From positions 1-64,000 of the forward strand of contig JABLTI010000015.1 of the NCBI GenBank assembly GCA_013166835.1: DNA of 64,000 bases. Reading direction: 5' to 3'. The notes beneath the pieces were generated by a model that was given only the letters and a program-made list of their open reading frames with translations, was not told the origin of the DNA and searched no databases. The translations under genes and the position numbers were made by a program. Origin of the DNA: Promethearchaeati archaeon. GTDB lineage: Archaea; Asgardarchaeota; Heimdallarchaeia; JABLTI01. Shown in pieces: positions 41,310-51,177 of this stretch (position 1 is the first letter of the stretch; each line of letters starts with the position of its first letter).

Positions 41310-42209
41310 TCATTTTGTTTTTAACAGCCAGTCCGGATCAAATTTACCAATATAATCCACTGTTAAAAGTTTCCTGCCAGTAAAGAATGAAGTAAGAGGT
41401 CCAGTTTCTTGAACTATTATTTCCTTATTTTCTGGATTGTATTTTTCAATGTGTTTGAGTATCTCATCTGCTGCTTCTGGCCATCTGGTATGATTGATAA
41501 ATAATGTCTTATTGTCTGGATGCATGTTTCGTAAAGCTTCTACTCCAAGATTCTTCATTTGTTGAATTATTAGATTATCATCTGCTCGGAGTTGTCCATA
41601 AATGTGTACTTCGCCATCGACATATCCACAAACTGGTTTAAATTTCAAAATGTTTGCTAAAAATTTCTTTGTTTTTGAAATTCGTCCTGCTCGGGCAAGA
41701 TTATCCAGAGTATTCATTATTCCTTTTAAATGTAAATCAGGTAACCATTCTTCGACTTTCTTTACAACTTCCTCTTTTGATTTGCCATCAGATGCTAGTC
41801 TTGCTGCTTCAAGTGCTATTAATCCTAATGAAGAACAAGTAACTTGGGAATCATAGACACTGATATCTTTATCTTGTAAGTGTTGCTTAACAACACTTTG
41901 AGCTGTCCTGAATGTTCCAGACAGTTTTTCAGAGATAAAAAGACCAATGACTGTATCAGCAACTGTTAACGCTTCTTCAAAAGCCTTCAGAAAGACACCT
42001 GGACCCGGGATTGCTGTTGTTGGAATTTCTTCGTCAACAAGACTATAGTATTCATCCCAAGTAATGCCTTTCTCTATTCCCTCAACTTTGTATGTTTTAC
42101 TTTCAAAATTTATCAAAATTGGCAGAATAGTTATTTTATGTTTTTCAACAAACTCTGGTGGAAGATCCGATGAAGCATCTGTAATAATTGCTACTTTTCT
42201 TTTATTCAT
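41310..42209 (-). CDS. DegV family fatty-acid-binding protein, copy 1
   Basis: This 299-residue protein has the DegV start (VAIITDASSDLPPEFVEKH), the lipid-site motif PTTAIPGPG (position of the usual T-S-x-P-S), LSGTFRTAQS near residue 98 and a C-terminal HTRWPEAA segment. DegV proteins bind a single fatty acid in a cleft, and in bacteria act as the FakB subunits of a fatty acid kinase; no FakA kinase is in the window. It is the second of two tandem genes. Confidence 0.85.
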   Translation of the reverse strand: MNKRKVAIITDASSDLPPEFVEKHKITILPILINFESKTYKVEGIEKGITWDEYYSLVDEEIPTTAIPGPGVFLKAFEEALTVADTVIGLFISEKLSGTFRTAQSVVKQHLQDKDISVYDSQVTCSSLGLIALEAARLASDGKSKEEVVKKVEEWLPDLHLKGIMNTLDNLARAGRISKTKKFLANILKFKPVCGYVDGEVHIYGQLRADDNLIIQQMKNLGVEALRNMHPDNKTLFINHTRWPEAADEILKHIEKYNPENKEIIVQETGPLTSFFTGRKLLTVDYIGKFDPDWLLKTK

Positions 42210-42321
42210 AATTATAAATCTCCTGTTATTTAATCACACAATTAGGTGATTAGAATTTAAAATAATTATAAGTTTATAACTTTTTTTTACCGACAAATAC
42301 TTGCTTAATAAAAAAAGAAAA

Positions 42322-42334
42322 GGAGAAAAGCTCC
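42322..42334 (-). terminator. Terminator hairpin of DegV copy 2
   Basis: GGAG (42322-42325) and CTCC (42331-42334) form a short stem followed by a T run on the minus strand. Confidence 0.35.
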
Positions 42335-42356
42335 AAAAAGAGCACAAAATTACTTT

Positions 42357-43256
42357 CTATTTTGTATCCATTAGCCAATTTGAATCGAATTTTCCTATGT
42401 AACCAAAAGCTAGCAATTTCTTTCCAGTATAGAAAGCATTTATTACACCAGTTTCTTGGATGATTATTTCTTTCTTCTCAGGATTTACTGTGTTAAGATA
42501 AGCAACTATTTCTTCTGCTGCTTTAGGCCACCGAGAGTGTGCAAGAAATAATGTATTGTTATCCTCAACCATGTTTTGTAATGCTTGCTCACCAAATTTC
42601 TTCATTTGTTTAATGATTAGGGCATCATCAGCTTTAATATTACCATACACATGTATTTCATCATCAACAAAACCTAAAACTGGTTTGTAATTCAGTATGT
42701 TAGCAAAGAATTTCTTAGTTTTTGATAGCCTTCCAGTTCGTACAAGATTATCGAGTTGGTTAATGATTCCAGCATAATTTACCTTCTTAATCCAATTTTC
42801 AACTTTCTTACAAACATCAGCTTTAGTATGTCCAGCAGCTGCAAGACGAGCTGCTTCTACGACAACAACTCCAACACCCACACTGTTAACACCAGCGTGA
42901 TAGATACTAATGTCATTATCTGGCATATGTTGTTTCGCTACCATTGTGGCAGTATTATATACTCCAGAAAGCTTATTTGAAATGAAAATTCCGATAACTG
43001 ATTCTGCAATTTCAAGTGCTTTGTTAAAAGTTTTCATAAACACTCCTGGACCAGGTATTCCTGTTGAAGGAACTTCCTTCTCAGCAATTTTGTAGAATTC
43101 ATCCCAAGTAAATCCTTTCTCAATACCCTCGGATTTAAAGGATTCTTCCTCAAAATTCATCAGAATTGGAAGTATTGTGATATTATATTTTTCCTCTAAT
43201 TTGGGTGGTATATCACCAGAGGCATCAGTTACAATCGCTACTTTTCTTTTATTCAA
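42357..43256 (-). CDS. DegV family fatty-acid-binding protein, copy 2
   Basis: This 299-residue paralog of the neighbour has the same length and the same motifs (VAIVTDASGDIPPKLEEKY, PSTGIPGPG, LSGVYNTATM, AHSRWPKAA). Two DegV copies may bind different fatty acids, as FakB1 and FakB2 do in bacteria. The two genes are separated by about 150 bases with a hairpin, so each probably has its own promoter. Confidence 0.85.
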   Translation of the reverse strand: MNKRKVAIVTDASGDIPPKLEEKYNITILPILMNFEEESFKSEGIEKGFTWDEFYKIAEKEVPSTGIPGPGVFMKTFNKALEIAESVIGIFISNKLSGVYNTATMVAKQHMPDNDISIYHAGVNSVGVGVVVVEAARLAAAGHTKADVCKKVENWIKKVNYAGIINQLDNLVRTGRLSKTKKFFANILNYKPVLGFVDDEIHVYGNIKADDALIIKQMKKFGEQALQNMVEDNNTLFLAHSRWPKAAEEIVAYLNTVNPEKKEIIIQETGVINAFYTGKKLLAFGYIGKFDSNWLMDTK

Positions 43257-43501
43257 TGTTGGAAATCTCCGTAAAACAATAATTGCTTATTTTTATCGAT
43301 TAATATGTAAGAAAACTTGCATTTATTTAACTTTTATGTACATGGATTCATTAATTACTAAGAAATTTGTATTTACAAGATAAATTTGATTTACTTTCAT
43401 TATAGATAATTTTATTTAAGTTGAATATTTTTCTGTTGGAATATCTTCATTAGAATTTAAATTACAGTATTAGAGAGTATTTAACATATGGTGACAATAT
43501 A

Positions 43502-44803
43502 ATGAATTCATACGAAAAATTAACTCCTCCAACAAATGGTGAAAAAATTACAAAAGATAAAGATGGAAACCTTATCGTTCCTGATAAACCTATTATTCCT
43601 TATATAGCTGGGGATGGTATTGGACCAGAAGTAGTGGATGCAATGCGAACAGTAGTTGATGCTGCTGTAAAAACCGCCTATAAAGGTAAAAAAGAAATTA
43701 TTTGGTTTGAGATTTACGCGGGAGATAAAGCTCGAGTTATCTATGCTCCTGACGTTACTGAAAAGCAACTCAAGGATATGGACCTCAAAGATGTTAGAAA
43801 CCTCTTTCTACCTAAAGATACGTTGAAAGCGATAACTGATTATAGAGTTGCTATTAAAGGACCTCTCACTACACCTATAGGGGGAGGATTTAGAAGCTTA
43901 AACGTAGCAATTAGACAATTACTAGATCTTTATGCTTGTGTTAGACCAGTTTCTCATATTAAGGGTGTTCCTGCACCAGTAAAAGCACCTGAGAAAGTAA
44001 ATATGGTTATTTTCAGAGAAAATATAGAAGATGTTTACTCTGGAATAGAATTTGAACCAGAATCAGAAGACGCAAAGAAATTAATCAAATATATGAATGA
44101 TGAACTAGGAACCAAGATAATTATGGAATCTGGTATTGGAATAAAACCAATGTCTTGGGTAAATACTTCGAGATTAGTTAGAAAGGCTATTAGTTATGCT
44201 TTAGACAAAGGATATGATTCAGTTACCCTTGTACATAAAGGTAATATAATGAAGTTCACTGAAGGCAAGTTCAAGGAGTGGGGTTATAAATTAGCTGCTC
44301 AAGAATTTTCTGACACTGTTATTAGTGAAAATGATCTTTGGGCAAAGCATGATGGAAAACTACCGAAAGGTAAAATCTTGATTAAAGACAGAATTGCGGA
44401 TTCAATGTTTCAACAAATTCTACTTAGACCAGATGAATACGGTGTTCTTGCATTACCAAACCTAAATGGTGACTACATAAGTGATGCTTTAGCAGCTCAA
44501 GTTGGTGGCTTAGGTTTTGCTCCTGGAGCAAATATTGGTGATGAAGCTGCAGTATTTGAAGCAACTCATGGAACTGCACCAAAACATGCTGGTAAAAACA
44601 AAGTAAATCCTGGATCAGTTATCTTTTCTGCTGTAATGATGCTTGACTATATGGGTTGGACAGAAGCTTGTGATATCATTAACACTGCAATAGAGAAAAC
44701 TGTTCTGCAAAAGAAAGTTACCTATGATATTGCTAGACAATTGAAAGATGTGACACCTTTAGGAACATCCAATTTTGCAGATGCAATAATTGAAAATATG
44801 TAA
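43502..44803 (+). CDS. icd: Isocitrate dehydrogenase (NADP-type)
   Basis: This 433-residue enzyme converts isocitrate to 2-oxoglutarate and CO2 or the reverse. It shows [13 protein letters not shown] near residue 32, the phosphate-binding segment ([22 protein letters not shown] near residue 125), [11 protein letters not shown] near 173, the catalytic Lys region ([12 protein letters not shown]) and the Asp in [11 protein letters not shown] plus the final [19 protein letters not shown]. The pattern is that of bacterial/archaeal NADP enzymes. GGTGACA lies before the ATG. It heads the operon with aconitase and citrate lyase. Confidence 0.93.
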   Translation: MNSYEKLTPPTNGEKITKDKDGNLIVPDKPIIPYIAGDGIGPEVVDAMRTVVDAAVKTAYKGKKEIIWFEIYAGDKARVIYAPDVTEKQLKDMDLKDVRNLFLPKDTLKAITDYRVAIKGPLTTPIGGGFRSLNVAIRQLLDLYACVRPVSHIKGVPAPVKAPEKVNMVIFRENIEDVYSGIEFEPESEDAKKLIKYMNDELGTKIIMESGIGIKPMSWVNTSRLVRKAISYALDKGYDSVTLVHKGNIMKFTEGKFKEWGYKLAAQEFSDTVISENDLWAKHDGKLPKGKILIKDRIADSMFQQILLRPDEYGVLALPNLNGDYISDALAAQVGGLGFAPGANIGDEAAVFEATHGTAPKHAGKNKVNPGSVIFSAVMMLDYMGWTEACDIINTAIEKTVLQKKVTYDIARQLKDVTPLGTSNFADAIIENM

Positions 44804-44834
44804 AAAAAATCACTACAATCGAAGGTCCTTGATT

Positions 44835-46943
44835 ATGAGTGGTAAAAATATTGTTCAGAAAATCTTAGAAGCTCACAATATATCTGAGAAACCAATAAAT
44901 GAATTCAAACTTGGTGATCCAATATTCGTAACTATTGATCAATGTATAACACAAGATGCTACTGGAACTATGGCTTGGTTGGAATTTGAAGCAATTAATA
45001 TTCCAGAGGTAAAAGTTCCTTTAGTAATTTCTTATATTGATCATAATATGTTACAAACTGATTTTAGAAATGCTGATGATCACCAGTTTCTGCGAACCAT
45101 TGCAGCTAAGAAAGGGGCTATCTTATCAAAACCAGGAAATGGTATAATACATCAAGTTCATCTTGAGAATTTCGCTACACCCGGTAAAATTATGCTTGGA
45201 ACTGATTCTCACACACCAACGGGTGGTGGTGTAGGATCTCTTGCAATAGGTGTTGGAGGATTAGTAGTTGCCACTGTTATGGCAGGAGAACCCTTTGAGT
45301 TAAAATACCCGAATGTTGTAAAAGTGAATCTTAGTGGAAAACTAAATCGTCCATGGGTTACAGCTATGGATGTTATTCTTGAACTCCTAAAACTCCGTGG
45401 TGTCAAAGGTGGATTAAAATCAATCTTTGAATACTCAGGTCCGGGAGTAAAAGATCTCACAGCACCAGAGAGGGCGACAATAACAAATATGGGCGCAGAA
45501 TTGGGTGCAACAACTTCCATATTTCCAAGTGATGAGCTAACAAAACACTTCTTAAAAGCACAAAACCGAGAAGAGGATTATACTTTACTCGTTGCTGATG
45601 ATGATGCTGAATATGATGAAATTGTGGAAATTGACCTTTCTAAGCTAGAACCAAATGTTGCATTACCACATAGTCCAGGTTCTGTCGTAAAAATACGGGA
45701 ATTAGTAGAACGAGTACCAATTTCAAAGCTTCTCGAGCGATTCCCAAAGAAAGTTCATGTAGATATTAAAACACACGTAGGAAGATTGTATGAACGTAAT
45801 TTAGAAGTAGATCAAGTCTGTGTTGGTAGCTGTACTAATGCTTCTTATCTTGTCCTTGCTACTACAGCTTCAATTCTAAAAGATCAAACTGTCGCTTCAA
45901 ATATTAGTATGACTGTTTCCCCCGGTTCAAAAAATGTTTTCATGCAATTAGCAAAAGAAGGGCTTTTAACAGACATCATTGGTTCTGGTGTTAGAATACT
46001 AGAAAGTGGTTGTGGTCCTTGTATTGGGATGGGGCAAACTCCACCAACAAATGGGATTTCTGTAAGAACCTTCAACCGTAATTTCTATGGTCGAACTGGC
46101 GAAAAAACTGCTGGGGCATATTTGATGAGTCCGACATCTGCTTCGTTAATAGCACTTAAAGGAAAATTTGTCGATTCACTAAAAGAGAAAACAATTAAAC
46201 CAAAAATCTTTGATGAACCAGATGATTTCATTACCTCAAAAAACATGTTCATTTATCCCCCAAAAGATAAGTCAGCACGAGAAAAAATAGAAATCATTAA
46301 AGGACCTAATATTGCTGATTGCCCAATAAATGATCCCTTATCATCTGAAATAAAAGGTCTTGTTCTATTGAAAACTACAGATGATATTACTACAGATGAC
46401 ATAATGATGGCTGGCGCAAAAGTTTTACCATTACGATCAAACATTCCTGCCATTTCTCAATACGTCTTTAATCCTATAGATGAAAAGTTTGTTATTAAGG
46501 CTAAAAAATTAAATCCTAATAATAAGCGACGGGTTTTTATTGTAATTGCAGGGAACAATTACGGACAAGGTTCAAGTAGAGAACACGCAGCAATAGCTCC
46601 AATGTGGTTAGGATTAGGAGCAGTATTAGCAAAAAGCATAGCACGAATACATCGAGACAATTTAATTCAATGGGGAATGTTGCCACTCGAATTTGTTGAT
46701 CCGAAAGACTATGACAAAATAAATCAGGAAGATGTTTTGATTTTGAAAGGTTTAGATGCCCTTCGAGAGGGGATTTCTGAAATTGAAATAAAAAATGAAA
46801 CAAAAGAATTCACTTTTAAAGCAAAGTTAAACCTTTCATCAAAGGAAATTGAAATGTTGAGTAAAGGTGGAGCATTACCTTTAATTAAAACAAAAATCTC
46901 ACAAACAATTAATCTAGCTGTTCGCTCAGAGGATTTCCTCTAA
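44835..46943 (+). CDS. acn: Aconitate hydratase
   Basis: This 702-residue single-chain aconitase interconverts citrate and isocitrate. The cluster Cys residues are 333 (VCVGSCTNA) and 393/396 (SGCGPCIGMG), the substrate site is LGTDSHTPTGGGVG, and the swivel domain has AGNNYGQGSSREHAA. The ATG at 44835 is chosen: the frame continues upstream to 44790, but that overlaps icd and lacks a ribosome-binding site. It lies 31 bases after icd and is followed at 60 bases by citD. Confidence 0.92.
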   Translation: MSGKNIVQKILEAHNISEKPINEFKLGDPIFVTIDQCITQDATGTMAWLEFEAINIPEVKVPLVISYIDHNMLQTDFRNADDHQFLRTIAAKKGAILSKPGNGIIHQVHLENFATPGKIMLGTDSHTPTGGGVGSLAIGVGGLVVATVMAGEPFELKYPNVVKVNLSGKLNRPWVTAMDVILELLKLRGVKGGLKSIFEYSGPGVKDLTAPERATITNMGAELGATTSIFPSDELTKHFLKAQNREEDYTLLVADDDAEYDEIVEIDLSKLEPNVALPHSPGSVVKIRELVERVPISKLLERFPKKVHVDIKTHVGRLYERNLEVDQVCVGSCTNASYLVLATTASILKDQTVASNISMTVSPGSKNVFMQLAKEGLLTDIIGSGVRILESGCGPCIGMGQTPPTNGISVRTFNRNFYGRTGEKTAGAYLMSPTSASLIALKGKFVDSLKEKTIKPKIFDEPDDFITSKNMFIYPPKDKSAREKIEIIKGPNIADCPINDPLSSEIKGLVLLKTTDDITTDDIMMAGAKVLPLRSNIPAISQYVFNPIDEKFVIKAKKLNPNNKRRVFIVIAGNNYGQGSSREHAAIAPMWLGLGAVLAKSIARIHRDNLIQWGMLPLEFVDPKDYDKINQEDVLILKGLDALREGISEIEIKNETKEFTFKAKLNLSSKEIEMLSKGGALPLIKTKISQTINLAVRSEDFL

Positions 46944-47002
46944 GCATGTTATATTTAATTAAAAATGTAAAAGAAATTATAGAGAAATTTGAGGTAAGGA
47001 AA

Positions 47003-47293
47003 ATGAAAATTGTGAGAACTGCACAAGCTGGTACATTGGAATCACAAGATATACTCATTATGGTTCATAAGGGTAAACCAAATACGGGTTTAGTGATAGA
47101 ACTTGAGAGTCCATCTGTAGTTCAATATGGTAGGAAAATTCGAGAAGAAATTCAATCCATTGTAGAAAATTATGGTGTTGAAGACGTCATTATCAAAGCA
47201 ATCGATAAAGGAGCTCTAGGATTTACAATTAAAGCAAGAACAGAAGTTGCGATTATAAGAGCAATATCAAAAAAAGAATCAAGCAGGTTATAA
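47003..47293 (+). CDS. citD: Citrate lyase acyl carrier protein (gamma subunit)
   Basis: This 96-residue protein carries the CitD start MKIVRTAQAGTLESQDILI, where the Ser of LES is the attachment point of the 2'-(5''-phosphoribosyl)-3'-dephospho-CoA prosthetic group. The body (VELESPSVVQYGRKI...DKGALGFTIKARTEVAI) matches the family. The ATG at 47003 is supported by GAGGTAAGGA just upstream; the frame is open to 46946 but that extension is not in the family. One base separates it from citE. Confidence 0.88.
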   Translation: MKIVRTAQAGTLESQDILIMVHKGKPNTGLVIELESPSVVQYGRKIREEIQSIVENYGVEDVIIKAIDKGALGFTIKARTEVAIIRAISKKESSRL

Positions 47294-47294
47294 A

Positions 47295-48221
47295 ATGAGC
47301 ACAAAGAAAGATTCTTTCAAGTTTGCCAAAAGAACTATTGAAGATGTCACAAAAATACGTCGAACTAGACTATATATTCCAGGTAATAATCCTGCAATGA
47401 TTCGAAATTCACCTTTGTTTGGTGCTGATCAAATAATCTTTGATTTAGAAGATGGTGTTGCTGTAAATCAAAAAGATGCTGCAAGAGCTCTAGTACGTAA
47501 TGCTTTACAAGAGTTGGATTTTGGCGATACAGAAGTTACAGTAAGAGTGAATGCTCTCGATACTGAATTCTTTGAGAATGATATACATGAAATTGTACCT
47601 GTAAAACCATATGCTATAGTACTTCCAAAATCTGAAGATGAAAAACAAATGCTCGATGTAAATGATCATATAATGATCACTGAAGAGAAAAGTGATTTAT
47701 CAATAGGAACAATAAAATTAACACCTATTATTGAATCAGCTTGGGGCGTGCTAAGAGCTGAAAATATCGCTTTAGCTTGTGATAGAATTGTGGGAATAAG
47801 CCCAGGTGGGGAGGATTTAACAGCTGATTTGGGAGCAGAAAGAACAACTGAAGGAGAAGAACTCCTCTACATTAGATCAAAATTAGTTTTAGCAGCAAGA
47901 GCAGCTGGAATTCAGGTGTATGATACTGTTTATACAAATGTGAGAGATATTCAGGGGCTTTATCATCAAACTGAAAGAATTGTTCGTTTAGGTTTTGATG
48001 GAAAAGCTTGTATTCATCCCTGTCAGATAGAACCAATCCATAACGCCTTCAAACCTTCAGACAGTGATATTGAACGAGCTAAAAGAATTATTGATGCCTA
48101 TAATTTAGCTCAAGCAGAAGGTGTAGGAGTTATTTGTGTAGATAATAGAATGATTGATGTTCCTGTTGTAAAAAGATCGGAACGAATTTTGAAACGAGCA
48201 GAAGCTGCAAAGAACAGGTAA
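47295..48221 (+). CDS. citE: Citrate lyase beta subunit (citryl-CoA lyase)
   Basis: This 308-residue subunit shows RRTRLYIPGNNPAMIRNSPLFGADQIIFDLEDGVA, VRVNALDTEFFENDI, the catalytic Glu segment and GFDGKACIHPCQIE, as in CitE. It cleaves the citryl thioester on CitD to oxaloacetate and acetyl-CitD. Unlike CitE-like malyl-CoA or methylmalyl-CoA lyases elsewhere, it lies in a full citDEFX operon, which supports true citrate lyase function. Confidence 0.92.
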   Translation: MSTKKDSFKFAKRTIEDVTKIRRTRLYIPGNNPAMIRNSPLFGADQIIFDLEDGVAVNQKDAARALVRNALQELDFGDTEVTVRVNALDTEFFENDIHEIVPVKPYAIVLPKSEDEKQMLDVNDHIMITEEKSDLSIGTIKLTPIIESAWGVLRAENIALACDRIVGISPGGEDLTADLGAERTTEGEELLYIRSKLVLAARAAGIQVYDTVYTNVRDIQGLYHQTERIVRLGFDGKACIHPCQIEPIHNAFKPSDSDIERAKRIIDAYNLAQAEGVGVICVDNRMIDVPVVKRSERILKRAEAAKNR

Positions 48222-48236
48222 GCAGAGGTAATTTGA

Positions 48237-49787
48237 ATGGATTACAAAGTAAACGTTGTGGGAAGAAAAATACCCACTGAAATCGTTGGAAAGAAAATAT
48301 TCCCTTTTATGGGCATAGGAAGAGCTCAATTGCCTGATAGAAAAGTTGCACCAAAAATTAGAAGACGATTACCTGGGGAAACAAAACTCTTAGCAACAAT
48401 TGAGGAAGCAATCACAAAATCTGGTTTAAAGAATGGGATGACCATAAGTTTTCATCATCACTTTCGAGGTGGTGATAAATTAATGAATATGGTGATTAAG
48501 AAAATTGCTGAGATGGGTATAAAAGACATAACACTTGCACCTTCATCGATTCATCCCATCCATGCACCTTTAATAAACTATATCGAACAAGGTGTGATTA
48601 TCAATATTCAATGTGGCGTTACTGGACCAGTTGGTGATGCAATCTCTCAAGGAAAATTGAAAGGATTATTAACAGTGAGAAGTCATGGTGGAAGAGCACG
48701 ATCAGTTGAAGATGGAGACTGCCATATTGATATAGCATTTATTGGTGCACCAACAGCTGATGAATTCGGAAATCTTAACGGTGTTGATGGAAAACAGGCA
48801 TGTGGACCACTGGGTTATATGGTTCCAGATGCACAATATGCTGATATGGTTATTGCAGTAACAAATAATCTTGTTCCTTTTCCTTGTAACAATATAAGCA
48901 TTAATCAAAATCATGTGGATTATGTAGTTCAAATAAAGGACCCAATTGGTGATCCAACAGGCATTGTTTCTGGAACAACTCGAATTACAAGAGATCCTGT
49001 TAGATTAAGAATTGCTAGAAACTGCGTAAGTGTTATCGAAGCATCTGGTTTGTTAAAAGATGGTTTTTCTTTCCAAAGTGGTGCTGGTGGGATATCATTA
49101 GCTGTTACACAATTTCTTGGTGAACGAATGCTCGAACTAGAAATTCAAGGTTCTTTTGGTATGGGTGGTTCAACTTCTGCTTTAGTACAATTATTAGAGA
49201 AAGGGCTTTTTAGGAGACTTCTCGATGTTCAAGCTTTCGATAAAGAGGCTATTCGTTCATTAAAAGAAAATCCAAATCACATAGAAATAGGTGCAAGTCA
49301 ATATGCAAATATTCATAGTAGTGGTGCAGCGGTTGATGTTCTTGATACAGTGGTTTTGGGTGCAACAGAAATTGATGTTAATTTTAATGTAAATGTAGTT
49401 ACTGAATCAGATGGTAGAATACTACATGGAATTGGTGGGCATCAAGATACCTCGGAAGGAGCAAAATTAGCAATCATTGCAATTCCATTACTTCGTGGTC
49501 GAAATCCAGTTGTTGTAGATAATGTTACTACTTTAACTACTCCAGGGATGAATATTGATGTAGTAGTAACTGATTATGGTATTGCTTTGAATCCCGAAAG
49601 CAAATATTATCGTAGAATCAAAAGAGCTGAAGATTTGAGGTTTAAAACAATTGAACAACTTCGAGATACAGCTTATACTCTTGTTGGCGGTCCACCTGAT
49701 CCAATACCTTTTGATGACCGGATAGTTGCTATAATTGAACATCGTGATGGAACAGTTTTAGATGTTATTAGAAAAATAAGTGACTGA
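48237..49787 (+). CDS. citF: Citrate lyase alpha subunit (citrate:acetyl-ACP transferase)
   Basis: This 516-residue protein has full CitF length, begins DYKVNVVGRKIPTEI, and includes ISFHHHFRGGDKLMN, SIHPIHAPLINYIEQGV, GGRARSVEDGD, and GHQDTSEGAKLAI. It swaps acetyl for citryl on the carrier protein. AGAGGTAA precedes the ATG, 15 bases after citE. Its stop overlaps the start of citX by 8 bases. Confidence 0.93.
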   Translation: MDYKVNVVGRKIPTEIVGKKIFPFMGIGRAQLPDRKVAPKIRRRLPGETKLLATIEEAITKSGLKNGMTISFHHHFRGGDKLMNMVIKKIAEMGIKDITLAPSSIHPIHAPLINYIEQGVIINIQCGVTGPVGDAISQGKLKGLLTVRSHGGRARSVEDGDCHIDIAFIGAPTADEFGNLNGVDGKQACGPLGYMVPDAQYADMVIAVTNNLVPFPCNNISINQNHVDYVVQIKDPIGDPTGIVSGTTRITRDPVRLRIARNCVSVIEASGLLKDGFSFQSGAGGISLAVTQFLGERMLELEIQGSFGMGGSTSALVQLLEKGLFRRLLDVQAFDKEAIRSLKENPNHIEIGASQYANIHSSGAAVDVLDTVVLGATEIDVNFNVNVVTESDGRILHGIGGHQDTSEGAKLAIIAIPLLRGRNPVVVDNVTTLTTPGMNIDVVVTDYGIALNPESKYYRRIKRAEDLRFKTIEQLRDTAYTLVGGPPDPIPFDDRIVAIIEHRDGTVLDVIRKISD

Positions 49788-50316
49788 ATTCTTTTGTGAT
49801 GGAATTTTGAGTGACCTAAATGATTTACGATGGCAAATACTTGATGCTAAAGAAGAAAGATGGTTAAAACAAAAAGCATTTGTAAATTTATACAAATCAA
49901 CCCTGATTGTTTTTAAAATGAATATACCTTCTTGGCCCAAAATTTCAACTGACATTTTAGTTGTCTTTCATAAATCTTTGGAAATTTTCAAGGAGAATTT
50001 GACCAGTTCCAAAATTGCTTTTCGATTAATTGAAATACAAGAAACTCTTCTAGGTCCTGAAGCATTTATTTCTACTAAAATGAATGCAAATGATATTAAA
50101 GATTTAGCAATTCATTTCGAAGAATATCATAATATTGGTCGATTTTTTGACGTTGATGTTATTGATAATACTGGTAAAATGATTGAAAGAAAAATTAAAC
50201 GAAAATGCTTCTTATGTTCAGAACAAGCAATAGATTGCATGAGAAACCAAAGACACAGCCCTGAAGAAATCAAAGAATATTTTGATGAGAAGATTGCTAA
50301 TTATTTAAAATCTTAA
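49780..50316 (+). CDS. citX: CitX: apo-citrate lyase phosphoribosyl-dephospho-CoA transferase
   Basis: This 178-residue protein attaches the prosthetic group to CitD. It shows the CitX features LGPEAFIST, IGRFFDVDVIDNTG, KRKCFLCSEQAIDCMRNQRHSPEEI, where the family has C-x-LC-x(4-7)-C-x-R-x-(R/Q)-x-H. The GTG start lies inside the 3' end of citF, so the genes are coupled. No CitG or CitC gene is seen in the window. The gene is convergent with the unknown gene at 50313, and the two stop codons overlap. Confidence 0.82.
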   Translation: MTEFFCDGILSDLNDLRWQILDAKEERWLKQKAFVNLYKSTLIVFKMNIPSWPKISTDILVVFHKSLEIFKENLTSSKIAFRLIEIQETLLGPEAFISTKMNANDIKDLAIHFEEYHNIGRFFDVDVIDNTGKMIERKIKRKCFLCSEQAIDCMRNQRHSPEEIKEYFDEKIANYLKS

Positions 50317-51098
50317 ACCCCAATAATTACTTCTTCGAACTTTGATGGATCACTGACTATAAAATTAACTAATTCAATATACATGCTCAAAACCTCATAG
50401 GCTTTTTCTCTGGATCTAAATTTTGTAGAAAGAGTAAGTATATTGATCATGCTTAAACCTTCTAATTTTACTCCTCCTTCGATAGTAGAAACTAGAAACA
50501 TAACCCAAACAGGTTTGTTTTTTGCAAAGAGTGAATCTCTAGGATGCGTTCGAGCAAAAATTACTCGAGCTTTCCCTTTGTAGTTTTCCCCGAATTCATT
50601 TTCTAAACTATCGACTTCGATAACTCGTAAATTATGGAATCTTTTTTTGGCTATGATTTCATCAAGTCTAATAATCCAATCATACCTTAAAATAATAGAA
50701 CTACTACTATCTTGTTCCAAGAAAATCCAGATAGGACAGTATTGATGCCTTTTTTGCCCCATCATTTTTTCATTTAACATAACAGTCCAAAGTTTTTCTC
50801 GTAAGCTTTTCATGTCAATATTAACAGGTCCTTTTCTAAACTCTTCTCGATCAACGATTGCTTGTGCATCTTGCTGCATTTGTGCTAGTTTTCTTTCAGC
50901 TTTGGGTTTTGAATAAACAGTGCCTTCTAATACCACCATTCCAAGTTTCTGAATAACAACGCGAGAAATTGCTGCGACAGGTAATTGTGTAACAATTTTT
51001 ATCCACTCTAAGCTAACTTCATCTCGATTACCTATGAGCTCTTTAATTGAGCTAAGCATTTCTTCAGTAATCTTCTGTTCCTTATCCTTAGAGGTCAA
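50313..51098 (-). CDS. Unknown protein next to the citrate lyase operon
   Basis: I do not recognise this protein. The N-terminal part (EEMLSSIKELIGNRDEVSLEW and PVAAISRVVIQKLG) has a winged-helix-like pattern, followed by a basic helical stretch and a C-terminal alpha/beta region (IWIFLEQ, RYDWIIRLDEII, WVMFLVSTIEGGVKL). A TTG at 51098 is favoured because GGAGAGAAG lies 5-7 bases upstream; the frame extends to 51167 and an ATG lies at 51059. It is transcribed towards citX with a 4-bp stop overlap, and 79 bases after the DUF134 gene, with which it may be cotranscribed. Confidence 0.55.
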   Translation of the reverse strand: MTSKDKEQKITEEMLSSIKELIGNRDEVSLEWIKIVTQLPVAAISRVVIQKLGMVVLEGTVYSKPKAERKLAQMQQDAQAIVDREEFRKGPVNIDMKSLREKLWTVMLNEKMMGQKRHQYCPIWIFLEQDSSSSIILRYDWIIRLDEIIAKKRFHNLRVIEVDSLENEFGENYKGKARVIFARTHPRDSLFAKNKPVWVMFLVSTIEGGVKLEGLSMINILTLSTKFRSREKAYEVLSMYIELVNFIVSDPSKFEEVIIGV

Positions 51099-51177
51099 AT
51101 TTCTTCTCTCCGGTATATTCCTTTCAATAAACCTTTGATGGGGCTTTATTTGAGGGTTTAAATACAATTTTACTTAA

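Noticed and set aside
45209-45520. Minus-strand frame inside aconitase
   Set aside because: Antisense to a conserved enzyme domain; the Pro/Ser-rich composition is a mirror of the sense codons.
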